Source: JAUWKC01 sp035527845 | GTDB lineage: Bacteria > Planctomycetota > Phycisphaerae > Sedimentisphaerales > Anaerobacaceae | DNA length: 64,000 nucleotides | Reading direction: 5' to 3' | Assembly: GCA_035527845.1 (NCBI GenBank) | Contig: DATKZT010000072.1 | Coordinates: 4,953 to 68,952, forward strand | Shown: piece after piece, positions 19,945-28,819 of the stretch | Layout: the number at the start of each line of letters is the position of its first letter | How positions within the stretch are numbered: position 1 is the stretch's first letter | Position numbers and translations under genes: made by a program | The notes under the pieces: model-generated | Databases searched by the model: none | What the model was told of the DNA's origin: nothing | The model's input: the letters and a program-made list of their open reading frames with translations, nothing else

Positions 19945-21222
19945 ATGAGCGAGTTATCACGAAGAGATTTTATCAAGAAGACGGCTGCCGGCATTGCGGT
20001 ACCATCCGTGATTCTGGCCGGGGCCAGGAGAGGGCTTGCTGCGCCGAGCGAGCGTGTTCGGATCGCGGTGATCGGCGTCGGGGGCCAGGGCAGCGGCCAT
20101 GCCAAGGGCTGGGCCAAGATGGAGGAGACCGAGCTGGTGGCGGTCTGCGATGTTGACCCGGAACATCGCGATAAGGTGGCGAAGGAGACCAACAGCAAGC
20201 CGGTCGAGGATTATCGTCGCATCATGGACGATAAGAGCATCGATGCGGTGAGCATTGCGACCCCCGACCACTGGCACACGCCGGTCGCGCTGGCGGCGCT
20301 GGTTGCTGGCAAGCACGTCTATGTCGAAAAGCCGTGCTGCCACAAGATCTGGGAAGGCAGCCTGCTGGTCAAGGCGGCGAAGGAATTCGGGCTTTGCGTG
20401 CAGCACGGTACGCAGTACCGCGGCAACGATGACGCCATCGAAGGCATCCGACAGATGCGCGAGGAAGGCGTCATCGGCGAGATGCACATGGCCAAGGCGA
20501 TCAACCACCAGCGTCGAGACAAGATCGGCCGGGCGCCGGTGACGGATCCGCCGCCGGGCGTGAATTATGACTTGTGGCTCGGATCGGCGCCGGTTCACGG
20601 GTTCACGAAGAATCGCTGGCATTACAATTGGCACTGGTTCTGGGACTATGGCACGGGTGACATGGGCAATGACGGCATCCATCAGGTTGACGTTGCGCGC
20701 TGGGGCGTGGGCCAGATGTACCCGAAGGCGGCGTTGGTCTCCGGCGGCCAGTTGTGGTATGACGACGACCATGAGACGCCAGATACACAAACGATCGTGT
20801 TCGAGTACGACGGCTGCCACCTGATTTTCGAGATGCGGCTGTGGACCGACTACAAGCTGGAAGGCCATGACAACGGCGTGATTTTCTACGGCACGAAGGG
20901 CAAGATGGAAATCGGCCGCAAGGGCTGTCATGTCATCGTTGATGGTGACAGCAAGAAGATCGAAGGCAAAGGCAACAGCGGTGGTATCCGCGGCAATTTC
21001 ATCCAGTGCATCAAGGCGAATGATCCGTCGAAGCTGCTGGCCCCCATCGACGAGGGGTTTGCCTCCGCCGTGCTGTGCCATATCGGCAATATCGGCGTGC
21101 GGCTGGGCGGCGCCCGTCTGGAGTACGACGGCAACAACCACCGGTTCATCAACAACGACGAAGCCAACAAGTACGTCAAGGGCGATTACCGCCAGGGTTA
21201 TGAACTTGCATATACCGGCTAA
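19945..21222 (+). CDS. Tat-exported Gfo/Idh/MocA family oxidoreductase
   Basis: 425 residues. The N-terminus has a twin-arginine signal (SRRDFIKKTAAGIAVPSVIL). A Rossmann fold follows (RIAVIGVGGQGSGHA) with the family's catalytic lysine in the VYVEKP motif, then a C-terminal alpha/beta dimerisation domain. Relatives oxidise or reduce sugars or act as redox-neutral glycosidases; folding with NAD(P) before Tat export is typical. Codon use differs from the neighbours, with many C-ending codons and higher GC, which may point to a separate origin. It is followed by two strong hairpins that probably end the transcript. The substrate is not predictable. Confidence 0.88.
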   Translation: MSELSRRDFIKKTAAGIAVPSVILAGARRGLAAPSERVRIAVIGVGGQGSGHAKGWAKMEETELVAVCDVDPEHRDKVAKETNSKPVEDYRRIMDDKSIDAVSIATPDHWHTPVALAALVAGKHVYVEKPCCHKIWEGSLLVKAAKEFGLCVQHGTQYRGNDDAIEGIRQMREEGVIGEMHMAKAINHQRRDKIGRAPVTDPPPGVNYDLWLGSAPVHGFTKNRWHYNWHWFWDYGTGDMGNDGIHQVDVARWGVGQMYPKAALVSGGQLWYDDDHETPDTQTIVFEYDGCHLIFEMRLWTDYKLEGHDNGVIFYGTKGKMEIGRKGCHVIVDGDSKKIEGKGNSGGIRGNFIQCIKANDPSKLLAPIDEGFASAVLCHIGNIGVRLGGARLEYDGNNHRFINNDEANKYVKGDYRQGYELAYTG

Positions 21223-21262
21223 ATTGTTTTGTTCTGCCGGTCAGACTGTAAGGACATCCGTT

Positions 21263-21347
21263 CGGCTGCGACGGCACGGTGTCGCCGCAGCCGGACACTG
21301 TCCTTGTGTGAACCTTTGGTCCTGAAGGGAGGAGCGTACAGCCTCCC
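21263..21347 (+). terminator. Two consecutive hairpins after the oxidoreductase gene
   Basis: First stem CGGCTGCG/CGCAGCCG (21263-21270 with 21286-21293), second stem GGGAGG/CCTCCC (21327-21332 with 21342-21347). No clean T-run follows, so intrinsic termination is uncertain, but the structures separate the oxidoreductase gene from the next four-gene group. Confidence 0.4.
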
Positions 21348-21416
21348 CAGGCTTATAATGTGTTTTGCTGCGCTGTTCGACCTCACAGAGACAGCCAGTT
21401 AAGGAGAAGGATTCTT

Positions 21417-23075
21417 ATGAATATGGAAAAGATGAGCACCTGCTTAAGTCTTAGTTTGACGACTATGCTGTTGTTTTGCCCTTGTGCGTCGGCGCTGAAA
21501 AAAGACTCAGCGGGTGCTCGGAACAGCGGATACAGGCAGGGGCTCGTCGGGGCGTGGTATGAGGGCGACGATCTTACAAGAGTCGGCGACGGCATGAAAA
21601 TATCGAGTCTTGAAGAAACATGGGGCGCTAATCACGGGCAAGGAAACGACTGGTCCGGTCAATGGGTGGGCTTTATTACCGCGCCGGTGACGGGCGAGAT
21701 CACTTTCTATGGTGAATCCAATAAGGAATTTATCGTTGAGATAGCGCAGAAGAAAATCATCCACATCCAAGACAATAAGGGACAAAACAGCGGGTCAGTT
21801 GAAATGGAAAAGGGCAGAAAGTACTCTGTCAACGTCAAGTATCTGCAGCATACCGGCGGGACGGGCCATTTCAGAGTGATGTGGAGCTGGTCGGGGAAGG
21901 AAAAGGTACTGGTTCCATCGGAGACTCTTGGCTTCACTGCCGAACAGGCCGAGCACTGGAATTATATCGAGCAGCCTGACCCGGCTGCGTTTGATTTTGG
22001 CACTCTGAAGACAATCCCGGTTGAAAATTACTTAGCATACAGTGAGCCAGGCAGATTCGGGGGCTGGCCTGCAAATAACGGCGTATGGATATGGGGCAAT
22101 GAGATAGTCGTAGGCCTCGAACAGGGCTACCATGATCCGCAGCCGGGCGGAGGCCACGCCATTCGCAGGGACAAGCCTCAGTTGAATGTGTTGTCGCGAA
22201 GTCTTGACGGAGGTGAGACCTGGAAGCTCGAAGACCCGGATAATTTTGTTGATGACGACGTTGACGAGGATGAGCACGTAAAGGATTGTCCGGGAGTGGA
22301 TTTTGCGCATCCCGATTTTGCTATGAGAGTTGGCGGGAGCAGGTTCTTCGTATCTTACGATCGGGGCAGGAATTGGGAGGGACCTTACCGAGTGGCCATA
22401 ACAGGCAAGAACGTGGGAAGGCTTACCTCGCGGACTGATTATATTGTAAAGGGACCAAAGGAATGCCTGGTGTTCATGTCGGCTGAGACTGGAGTGGTCG
22501 AATCGAACTATCAGGACAGGGCGTTTTGCGCACGAACCACCGATGGCGGCAAGAGCTTCGAGTTCCAGGGGTGGATGACGCATGATGTTGAGGTGCGTTC
22601 TGTTATGCCGTCAACTGTTTACGTCGGCGACAAGCATCTGGTCTCTGTGATGCGGCGCAAGCATGAGCAGAAATTCGAAGGTCGTCCGTCGGTTACGAAA
22701 AACTGGATCGAAGCGGCGGAATCGAAGGATGACGGCAAGACGTGGGTGAGTCTCGGCAAGGTGGCCGATACCGATCTCGGTGACCGCAACGGCAATCCGC
22801 CGGCCATGGTAAGACTCAAAGACGGTAGACTCTGTGTTGCCTACGGGTACAGGGCTTTCCCGTACGGTATCCGGATTAAGCTGAGCAGTGATAACGGCAA
22901 GACGTGGAGTGATGAGATTGCCCTTCGTACCGACGGCGGGACGTGGGACCTTGGTTATCCGCGCATGGTGCAAAGGCCTGACGGGAATGTCGTTACCATT
23001 TACTACTTCAACACACCGCAGGTCCCTGCCCAGCATATTGCGGCGACAATTTGGGATCCAAAGGAAGTAAAGTAG
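21417..23075 (+). CDS. Family S secreted protein: PA14 + sialidase-type propeller
   Basis: 552 residues. Signal peptide about 1-26, PA14 about 35-165 (NDWSGQWVGFITAPVTGEIT, RVMWSWSG). A sialidase-type propeller follows with five Asp boxes (SLDGGETW, SYDRGRNW, TTDGGKSF, SKDDGKTW, SSDNGKTW). The blade count fits GH33-type folds, but I do not see a convincing FRIP motif, so a true sialidase activity is doubtful. ATG 21417 was chosen over GTG 21360 because AAGGAGAAGG sits just upstream and the signal peptide then starts normally. It heads a tight group of four (gaps of about 30-40 nt) reaching 28576. Confidence 0.85.
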   Translation: MNMEKMSTCLSLSLTTMLLFCPCASALKKDSAGARNSGYRQGLVGAWYEGDDLTRVGDGMKISSLEETWGANHGQGNDWSGQWVGFITAPVTGEITFYGESNKEFIVEIAQKKIIHIQDNKGQNSGSVEMEKGRKYSVNVKYLQHTGGTGHFRVMWSWSGKEKVLVPSETLGFTAEQAEHWNYIEQPDPAAFDFGTLKTIPVENYLAYSEPGRFGGWPANNGVWIWGNEIVVGLEQGYHDPQPGGGHAIRRDKPQLNVLSRSLDGGETWKLEDPDNFVDDDVDEDEHVKDCPGVDFAHPDFAMRVGGSRFFVSYDRGRNWEGPYRVAITGKNVGRLTSRTDYIVKGPKECLVFMSAETGVVESNYQDRAFCARTTDGGKSFEFQGWMTHDVEVRSVMPSTVYVGDKHLVSVMRRKHEQKFEGRPSVTKNWIEAAESKDDGKTWVSLGKVADTDLGDRNGNPPAMVRLKDGRLCVAYGYRAFPYGIRIKLSSDNGKTWSDEIALRTDGGTWDLGYPRMVQRPDGNVVTIYYFNTPQVPAQHIAATIWDPKEVK

Positions 23076-23105
23076 CGTCCATTCAATTCAGGAAAGGAGA
23101 CAGTC

Positions 23106-24743
23106 ATGAATCGCATTATCGTTTTGACGGGGGCCGTTTTGACCATGTGGCTTGCGGCATTTGCGGGCGCGCAATCGGGGTTTAACGTGCCTGGTCTGGC
23201 TGGGACTCTTTTTGAAGGGTGTGATTTTACAAGCCCTGCTGACGAAACCTTTTATCTGCGCAACGTTGACCACGAGTGGGGCAGGGACCACGGCTACGCG
23301 TGGTCGGCACGCTGGGCAGGTTTCATCGAGGGACCTCTCAGCGGAGAGGTTACGTTCAATGCGGTAGTCACCGACGGGCTGCGGCTGAAGATCGGCGACA
23401 GCATTGTAATCGACGGTTTCGCCAAAGACAGCACTCGTTCCGGCAAGGCGGTTATGGAAAAGGGAAAAAGGGTCCCGGTAATTCTCGAATTTATCTCGCT
23501 CCGGGGCAAGGCCGAGCTTCATCTATATTGGCAATGGGAGGGCCATCCGCAGACTATCGTGCCCCAAGAGGCGTTGAGCCATGACCTGTTGGAATCGGTC
23601 GACACTTCGCAGACGGGCTGGCCGGGCGGGAATGTCGTATTGCCCGAGATCGAAGCTCCTCCGGACCAGGAACATGAGTGCGTGATCAAGCATGTAGTAG
23701 TCTACGACGAGCCCGGACGATATGCGGGCTGGCCGTCCAATGGGGGCTTCTGGATGTGGGGTGATGAGATGGCGGTGGCTTTCGAATGTGGTTGGTTCGA
23801 GGACAAACCCGATGAAATGGACGGGCACGCGAGGGACAAAAGCAGGCCGAACGAAGACTTCGTAGCCCACAGCACTGACGGGGGCCTGACCTGGACACAT
23901 AAGAAATATGATATTCTCAGCCACAGTGATAATCTCCTGCCTTGCCCTGGGGGCGTCGATTTTACGCATCCGGACTTCGCGCTCAAGTGCCAGGGAAAAC
24001 GGTTCTACTATTCCTACGACCGGACCAAGACCTGGAACGGCCCTTTCAAGCTGAATGTGTCGTCGCTTCCCGGGGGGGACGAGAAAATGGATTCCCGCAC
24101 GGTTTACCTTGTCAACGGCAAGACCGATTGCCTGGCGTGCTTCAATGTAGATCACGGCAACAGAAATGACCTGGCATTTTGTGCGCGGACAAGCGACGGC
24201 GGCAAGTCGTTTGATTTTGTCGGCTGGATATCGCCCGAACCTGCGAAGGTTCCGAAATACGAGCGGTGGTTCATATTCTCGAGCGCGAGACTCGCAGACA
24301 ATCACCTCCTTGGCGCACTTCAAAGAAAATATAACAATCGAGAAGCAACGATCAAACGTCTTAACTGGATTGATGTGTACGAGTCTCTCGACAACGGCAG
24401 AAGCTGGAGATTCCTGAGCAAGGTGGCGGACACGGATGTTGTCAACAGTGATTTCAACGGCAACCCGCCGAACATTTTGAAGCTGGCGGACGGCAGGCTC
24501 TGCGTGACGTACGGCTTTCGCGGCAAGCCTTTTGTGATGTGCGCTCAATTCAGCAGCGACAAGGGCAAGACCTGGAGCAAACCGGTTATACTCCGCAGTG
24601 GTGCTCGAAACTGGGATTTCGGGTACCCGCTTTCGCTACAACGACCGGACGGGCGGGTCGTCACCGTTTATTACTTTGCCACGCCCGACAACCGAGACCA
24701 GTTCATCGCGGCGACTTTCTGGGACCCAAGCAAAGTGAAGTAA
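23106..24743 (+). CDS. Family S secreted protein: PA14 + sialidase-type propeller
   Basis: 545 residues. Signal peptide about 1-22, PA14 about 28-160 (YAWSARWAGFIEGPLSGEVT, LYWQWEG), then a five-Asp-box propeller (STDGGLTW, SYDRTKTW, TSDGGKSF, SLDNGRSW, SSDKGKTW). The hallmark GRYAGWPSNGGFWMWGDEMA is shared with the next gene. The start has AAAGGAG 6 nt from ATG 23106. The next gene, 30 nt downstream, is a duplicate that has lost most of PA14. Probably a secreted glycan-cleaving or glycan-binding protein acting beside its paralogues; the second Asp box has lost its Gly, so that blade turn may differ. Confidence 0.85.
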   Translation: MNRIIVLTGAVLTMWLAAFAGAQSGFNVPGLAGTLFEGCDFTSPADETFYLRNVDHEWGRDHGYAWSARWAGFIEGPLSGEVTFNAVVTDGLRLKIGDSIVIDGFAKDSTRSGKAVMEKGKRVPVILEFISLRGKAELHLYWQWEGHPQTIVPQEALSHDLLESVDTSQTGWPGGNVVLPEIEAPPDQEHECVIKHVVVYDEPGRYAGWPSNGGFWMWGDEMAVAFECGWFEDKPDEMDGHARDKSRPNEDFVAHSTDGGLTWTHKKYDILSHSDNLLPCPGGVDFTHPDFALKCQGKRFYYSYDRTKTWNGPFKLNVSSLPGGDEKMDSRTVYLVNGKTDCLACFNVDHGNRNDLAFCARTSDGGKSFDFVGWISPEPAKVPKYERWFIFSSARLADNHLLGALQRKYNNREATIKRLNWIDVYESLDNGRSWRFLSKVADTDVVNSDFNGNPPNILKLADGRLCVTYGFRGKPFVMCAQFSSDKGKTWSKPVILRSGARNWDFGYPLSLQRPDGRVVTVYYFATPDNRDQFIAATFWDPSKVK

Positions 24744-24773
24744 TTTTTTTTACAATTATGGAGGAGTGAGGTG

Positions 24774-26066
24774 ATGTTCAAGAGGATGGCTTTGATGTTG
24801 CCTGTAATTATTATGGGTTGTGCGGTATCTGCCGGCGTCCGGGCTGATAAGCTCAAACCGGGCGAAGCGAATCAAATAGTGCCTGCGGAGGCTCTCAGTT
24901 ATGATCCGGCGGAGGTGGGGGATACTTCTAAGGAAGGTATGCCGGGCGATAGTGCCGAATTTGGCGATGTTGAGAGGCCCCCTGCCGGCCCCGAGCACGA
25001 GTGCGTGGTCGAGCACGTGGTGGTTTATGATGCGCCCGGGCGCTACGCGGGCTGGCCGGCCAACGGCGGGTTGTGGATATGGGGCGATGAGATGGCGGTG
25101 GCTTTCGAGTGCGGCTGGTTCAAGGACAAGCCTGACTGGCAGGACGGCCACGCCAGAGACCGAAAGAGGGAGAACGAGGATATTGTCGCGCGAAGCAGCG
25201 ACGGAGGTTTGACCTGGACTCATAAGAAATATGACATCATGGGCGGCGATGACGGCATACGGGACCTTGAGGAAGCGATGGATTTTGACAATCCCGGTTT
25301 CGGATTCAAGTGTCAGGGCGAGAGGTTTTACTATACTTATGATCGCGGCAGGAACTGGTTCGGGCCGTACAGGGCGAGAATAACGGGACTCGCCGGGGCC
25401 GATGATGATATGGAATCTCACACGTGCTACATTGTCAATGGCAGGCATGACGGTTACTTCTTCTTTGGGATGGAGCCGGATGGTGCGGAGGACCGTTTCT
25501 ATTGTACGCGGACTACGGACGGGGGCAGGACGTTCGAGTTTCTGGGCTGGATATCGCCGCCGCTGGATAAGGCCCCTAAGTACGAACGGTGGGCGGTTTA
25601 CTCGGCGGTCAAGGTTTCGGAAGGACATTTGATTGCTGCGCTTCGCAGGAAGATTGACAAGAGCAGCGGGCGGGTCAAACGGCTCAACTGGATTGATGTC
25701 TATGAATCGAAAGACGCCGGCAGGACATGGAGCTTCCTGAGCAAAGTCTGCGATACGGATGTCCCCAACAGCGATTTCAACGGCAATCCGCCGAGTATTG
25801 TAAAGGTTAAGGACGGGAGATTAGCAGTGACATACGGCTTTAGGGGCAAGCCCTGTGTGATGTGTGCGAAATTAAGCAGTGACAACGGCAGGACGTGGAG
25901 TGAGCCTGTTATTCTTCGGACGGGCGCTCGCAACTGGGACTTCGGGTATTCGCGTTCGCTCCAGAGGTCCGATGGGAAGGTCATTACCGTGTATTATTGG
26001 GCGACGCCCGAGCATCGCAATCAGTACCTGGCGGCGACGATATGGGAGCCGTCAAAGGTTAAATGA
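24774..26066 (+). CDS. Family S secreted propeller protein with PA14 reduced to a remnant
   Basis: 430 residues. After the signal peptide (about 1-23) only the last strand of PA14 remains (QIVPAEALSYD, equivalent to TIVPQEALSHD in the preceding protein). The propeller then starts as in its neighbour (GRYAGWPANGGLWIWGDEMA) and carries Asp boxes SSDGGLTW, TYDRGRNW, TTDGGRTF, SKDAGRTW and SSDNGRTW. This is best read as a tandem duplicate of 23106-24743 followed by an in-frame deletion of about 125 codons that kept both the export signal and the domain boundary. ATG 24774 is preferred over GTG 24771 on spacing to GAGGAG. Confidence 0.85.
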   Translation: MFKRMALMLPVIIMGCAVSAGVRADKLKPGEANQIVPAEALSYDPAEVGDTSKEGMPGDSAEFGDVERPPAGPEHECVVEHVVVYDAPGRYAGWPANGGLWIWGDEMAVAFECGWFKDKPDWQDGHARDRKRENEDIVARSSDGGLTWTHKKYDIMGGDDGIRDLEEAMDFDNPGFGFKCQGERFYYTYDRGRNWFGPYRARITGLAGADDDMESHTCYIVNGRHDGYFFFGMEPDGAEDRFYCTRTTDGGRTFEFLGWISPPLDKAPKYERWAVYSAVKVSEGHLIAALRRKIDKSSGRVKRLNWIDVYESKDAGRTWSFLSKVCDTDVPNSDFNGNPPSIVKVKDGRLAVTYGFRGKPCVMCAKLSSDNGRTWSEPVILRTGARNWDFGYSRSLQRSDGKVITVYYWATPEHRNQYLAATIWEPSKVK

Positions 26067-26107
26067 TTTGAATCGTATTACTTTTTCATCTTTTAAGGAG
26101 TAGAGCA

Positions 26108-28576
26108 ATGTTGAAGAAAATTTTGATGGCAGCATTATTGATGGTTGGAGGTTTGTTGGTCAGTTCCGGTGCGTATGGAGCGGATTTCAAGCCGGGTCTT
26201 GTGGGGACTTATTTCAATAATCGGGACTTTTCAGGTGCGGATAAAAGGGTGGATATTCTGCCTGACGTTGACCGGGAATGGGCCAAGAGCCGGGGCACCG
26301 ACTGGTCGGCGAAATGGCAGGGCTTTATCGAAGGACCGACGGCCGGCCAGGTCAAGTTCTTCGTGGATGTCAAGGACTCGTTTCAGCTAAATATCGACGG
26401 CCAGGTGGTAATCGACGGTCTCGATGAGAGCGGCTCGCGGGAGGGTGAATTCATGATGGAAAAGGGGAGGAAATATCCGGTTGAGATTCTCTACATATCT
26501 CTTCACGGGCAGGCAAAGATGCATCTTTACTGGCAGTGGGCCGGGCAGCCAAAGGTAATCGTGCCGACGACGGCAATTAGCTATGATGCGAGCAGGCTTC
26601 CCAAGGATGCGAAGCTGTTCGACTACAATACGAGGCCGTCGGAGGATGGCGACAGCGGTCCGACGGGTTTCGATGCGGAGCTGCCTGCTTTTACGGGGGG
26701 TAATCCGCCCTACGCCAATACGGACTATCTTGATGGTCAGTTCAGACCGGCGGTGGGCGTCCATAATTTCGAGGTTATCCGCTGCAATAGGACGCACCCG
26801 GAACTCGTCACGGAAGAGGTGCCGAATTTCCCCGGCTCGGGTTTTGCAAATACGGGGTTTACTTACAATCACCAGCCGATGCTGTGTTATTGGCAGAATA
26901 AGTTATGGGTACTCTATCAAAGCGGTCCGGTACACGAACACCAGCCGCCCTGCTATGCTCTAATTACATGGTCGGAGGACGGCAGGAACTGGCGCACGCC
27001 TCAAACGCTCTTTCCGGCGCAGAAGTTTCGTAACAGGAAGAAGGACAATGAGGAGCAGTACAGCATCTCGCACCAGCGCATGGGGTGGTATTTGGCGCCG
27101 AACGGAAGGTTGATAGCGTGCGCGTTCTATGGAATGCTCGGTGCGCCGAACGACGGCAAAGGTATTGGCAGAGCAGTCAGGGAAGTGAAGGGTCCGGGTA
27201 ATTACGGCCCCATCTACTGGGTCAGATACAACAAGTATCAGGGTTACGGCCCCGAGAATTCTCCCCATTACCAGTACTACAAAGAGGCCCCGGACAAAGG
27301 TTTTGTAAAGGCGATTGATGCCCTTCTGGCAGACAAGCTTATGGTGCAGCAGTGGTACGAGGAAGACCGTGACAATGAGGGCGGTTTCTTCTCCTTCGCC
27401 GGCGGCAACGTCCGTTATGCCAAGGCGTTCGACTGGTACTATCTGCCCGACAACAGGATTGTGGGCATGTGGAAATGGAAGAAGATGGTTGTTGCTAACA
27501 AGTGGGAGCCCGGGCAGATAAGTGAGCAGGGTGAGGGCAAGGATATCTACTACGGCGGCGCCAAGATATGGGGTCAGAAGCTAAGCGACGGCAGATACGC
27601 GCTGGTGTATAACCCCGTTAAGAATACGACGTGGCGTCACCCGCTGTCGGTTACGAGCGGCAGCGACGGTATGAGCTTCGATACGTATTTTCTAAACGTG
27701 CACGGCGAGACGCCATTGATGCGGTTCGGCGGGGGAAATAAGGACGGCGGCGGCGCGCAGTACGTCCGGGGCATCGTTCCGGGCAACGGCACACCGGCCG
27801 ATGGCGCTATGTGGCTGACTTACTCATCGAACAAAGAAGATATTTTCGTGACGCGCGTACCCGTACCGATCAAAGGGACGGTCGATAACGATGTCAGCGA
27901 TAACTTCGAAAACATGAAACCGGGCGGCATTGTCACCAGCTGGAATATTTACAGCGGCGTATGGAATCCGGTGGAAGTGGTCAAGGATAACGGCAATAGC
28001 GTTCTGCGCCTGCAGGATAAGGACCCGTATGACTACGCCAACGCAGTCAGGGTATTCCCCGAGACCAGGAAGGCACAGGTATCCTTTGACCTGCGGCCGC
28101 AGCAGTTCGGACGTGACAACCTCGAGATAGAGATACAGAACTACAAGGGCCAGCGGCCGGTGCGTATCATCATCGATGGCAAAAACGGCAAGGTGACGGC
28201 GAACAAAGGTGAGAGTATGAATGAAGTCGCTTCGCTGACCGCCGGTAAATGGCTCAAGATTGAAATCGACGTTGACACGTCGGCCGGCAAATACGATCTG
28301 AAAGTCGACGGCAAGGATGTTGTCTCCGGCGCAGGCTTTGCCGAGAAGCTCGACAATACCGGAAATCCATACAAGTCGAAGTTCACAGTGCCGACTGTGG
28401 AACGTATTGTTTTCCGCACGGGAACGTGGCGGATGAAAGACTTCAGCAGGTACGGATTCGGCGCCAACGATTATCGCGAGAACGAGCCTGACCTGTCCGG
28501 CGCTGATGAGGCGGTTGCGGAGGCCATATATGATATCGATAATTTTCAGACTGTGACCAGCAGGGGCGGCAACTAA
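26108..28576 (+). CDS. Family P secreted protein: PA14 + propeller + jelly-roll C-terminus
   Basis: 822 residues. Signal peptide about 1-24, PA14 about 28-155 (TDWSAKWQGFIEGPTAGQVK), propeller about 205-590 (WSEDGRNW, NKEDIFVTRVPVPIKG) and C-terminal beta-sandwich about 600-822 (FRTGTWRMKDFSRYGF). It is the near twin of the protein at 3863-6358, with stretches of identical DNA. AAGGAG precedes ATG 26108, and it closes the four-gene group 21417-28576, mixing one family P member with three family S members. That co-location suggests the two propeller families act on the same polymer. Confidence 0.85.
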   Translation: MLKKILMAALLMVGGLLVSSGAYGADFKPGLVGTYFNNRDFSGADKRVDILPDVDREWAKSRGTDWSAKWQGFIEGPTAGQVKFFVDVKDSFQLNIDGQVVIDGLDESGSREGEFMMEKGRKYPVEILYISLHGQAKMHLYWQWAGQPKVIVPTTAISYDASRLPKDAKLFDYNTRPSEDGDSGPTGFDAELPAFTGGNPPYANTDYLDGQFRPAVGVHNFEVIRCNRTHPELVTEEVPNFPGSGFANTGFTYNHQPMLCYWQNKLWVLYQSGPVHEHQPPCYALITWSEDGRNWRTPQTLFPAQKFRNRKKDNEEQYSISHQRMGWYLAPNGRLIACAFYGMLGAPNDGKGIGRAVREVKGPGNYGPIYWVRYNKYQGYGPENSPHYQYYKEAPDKGFVKAIDALLADKLMVQQWYEEDRDNEGGFFSFAGGNVRYAKAFDWYYLPDNRIVGMWKWKKMVVANKWEPGQISEQGEGKDIYYGGAKIWGQKLSDGRYALVYNPVKNTTWRHPLSVTSGSDGMSFDTYFLNVHGETPLMRFGGGNKDGGGAQYVRGIVPGNGTPADGAMWLTYSSNKEDIFVTRVPVPIKGTVDNDVSDNFENMKPGGIVTSWNIYSGVWNPVEVVKDNGNSVLRLQDKDPYDYANAVRVFPETRKAQVSFDLRPQQFGRDNLEIEIQNYKGQRPVRIIIDGKNGKVTANKGESMNEVASLTAGKWLKIEIDVDTSAGKYDLKVDGKDVVSGAGFAEKLDNTGNPYKSKFTVPTVERIVFRTGTWRMKDFSRYGFGANDYRENEPDLSGADEAVAEAIYDIDNFQTVTSRGGN

Positions 28577-28690
28577 GTGGGATTATTGTTTTGGTTCGGC
28601 AGACGAAGATCCGGCATGATTGCCGGCTTGCGCTGAAAGTATGGTCAGAAAAGCTGCAAGATGTTTAAGGTTATAATGATTTTAGTTAGA

Positions 28691-28777
28691 GAGAGCCGAT
28701 GTTTCGATAGCCCGACTAAACCATTAGGTTTCTGGATTCCCGCTTTCGCGGGAATGACATTCATTGGCAATGGGCTC
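28691..28777. repeat. Short inverted-repeat element with AGAGCC/GGCTCT ends
   Basis: An 87-bp unit in the 243-nt gap 28577-28819. Its ends are AGAGCC and GGCTCT, the same hexamers that bound the two 158-bp repeats in this window. Inside is a strong palindrome TTCCCGC-tttc-GCGGGAA (28736-28753) in a sequence of the type GGATTCCCGC...GCGGGAATGACA, known as a dispersed repeat in many bacterial genomes. Mobility is inferred only from structure. Confidence 0.45.
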
Positions 28778-28819
28778 TAATTAACTGAAGTTGATATTAG
28801 AGACAGGAAAGGAAAGACA

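Noticed and set aside
21417..26066. Naming the family S proteins as true neuraminidases (nanH)
   Set aside because: Asp boxes are clear, but a convincing FRIP motif and arginine triad were not found, so only the fold is claimed.
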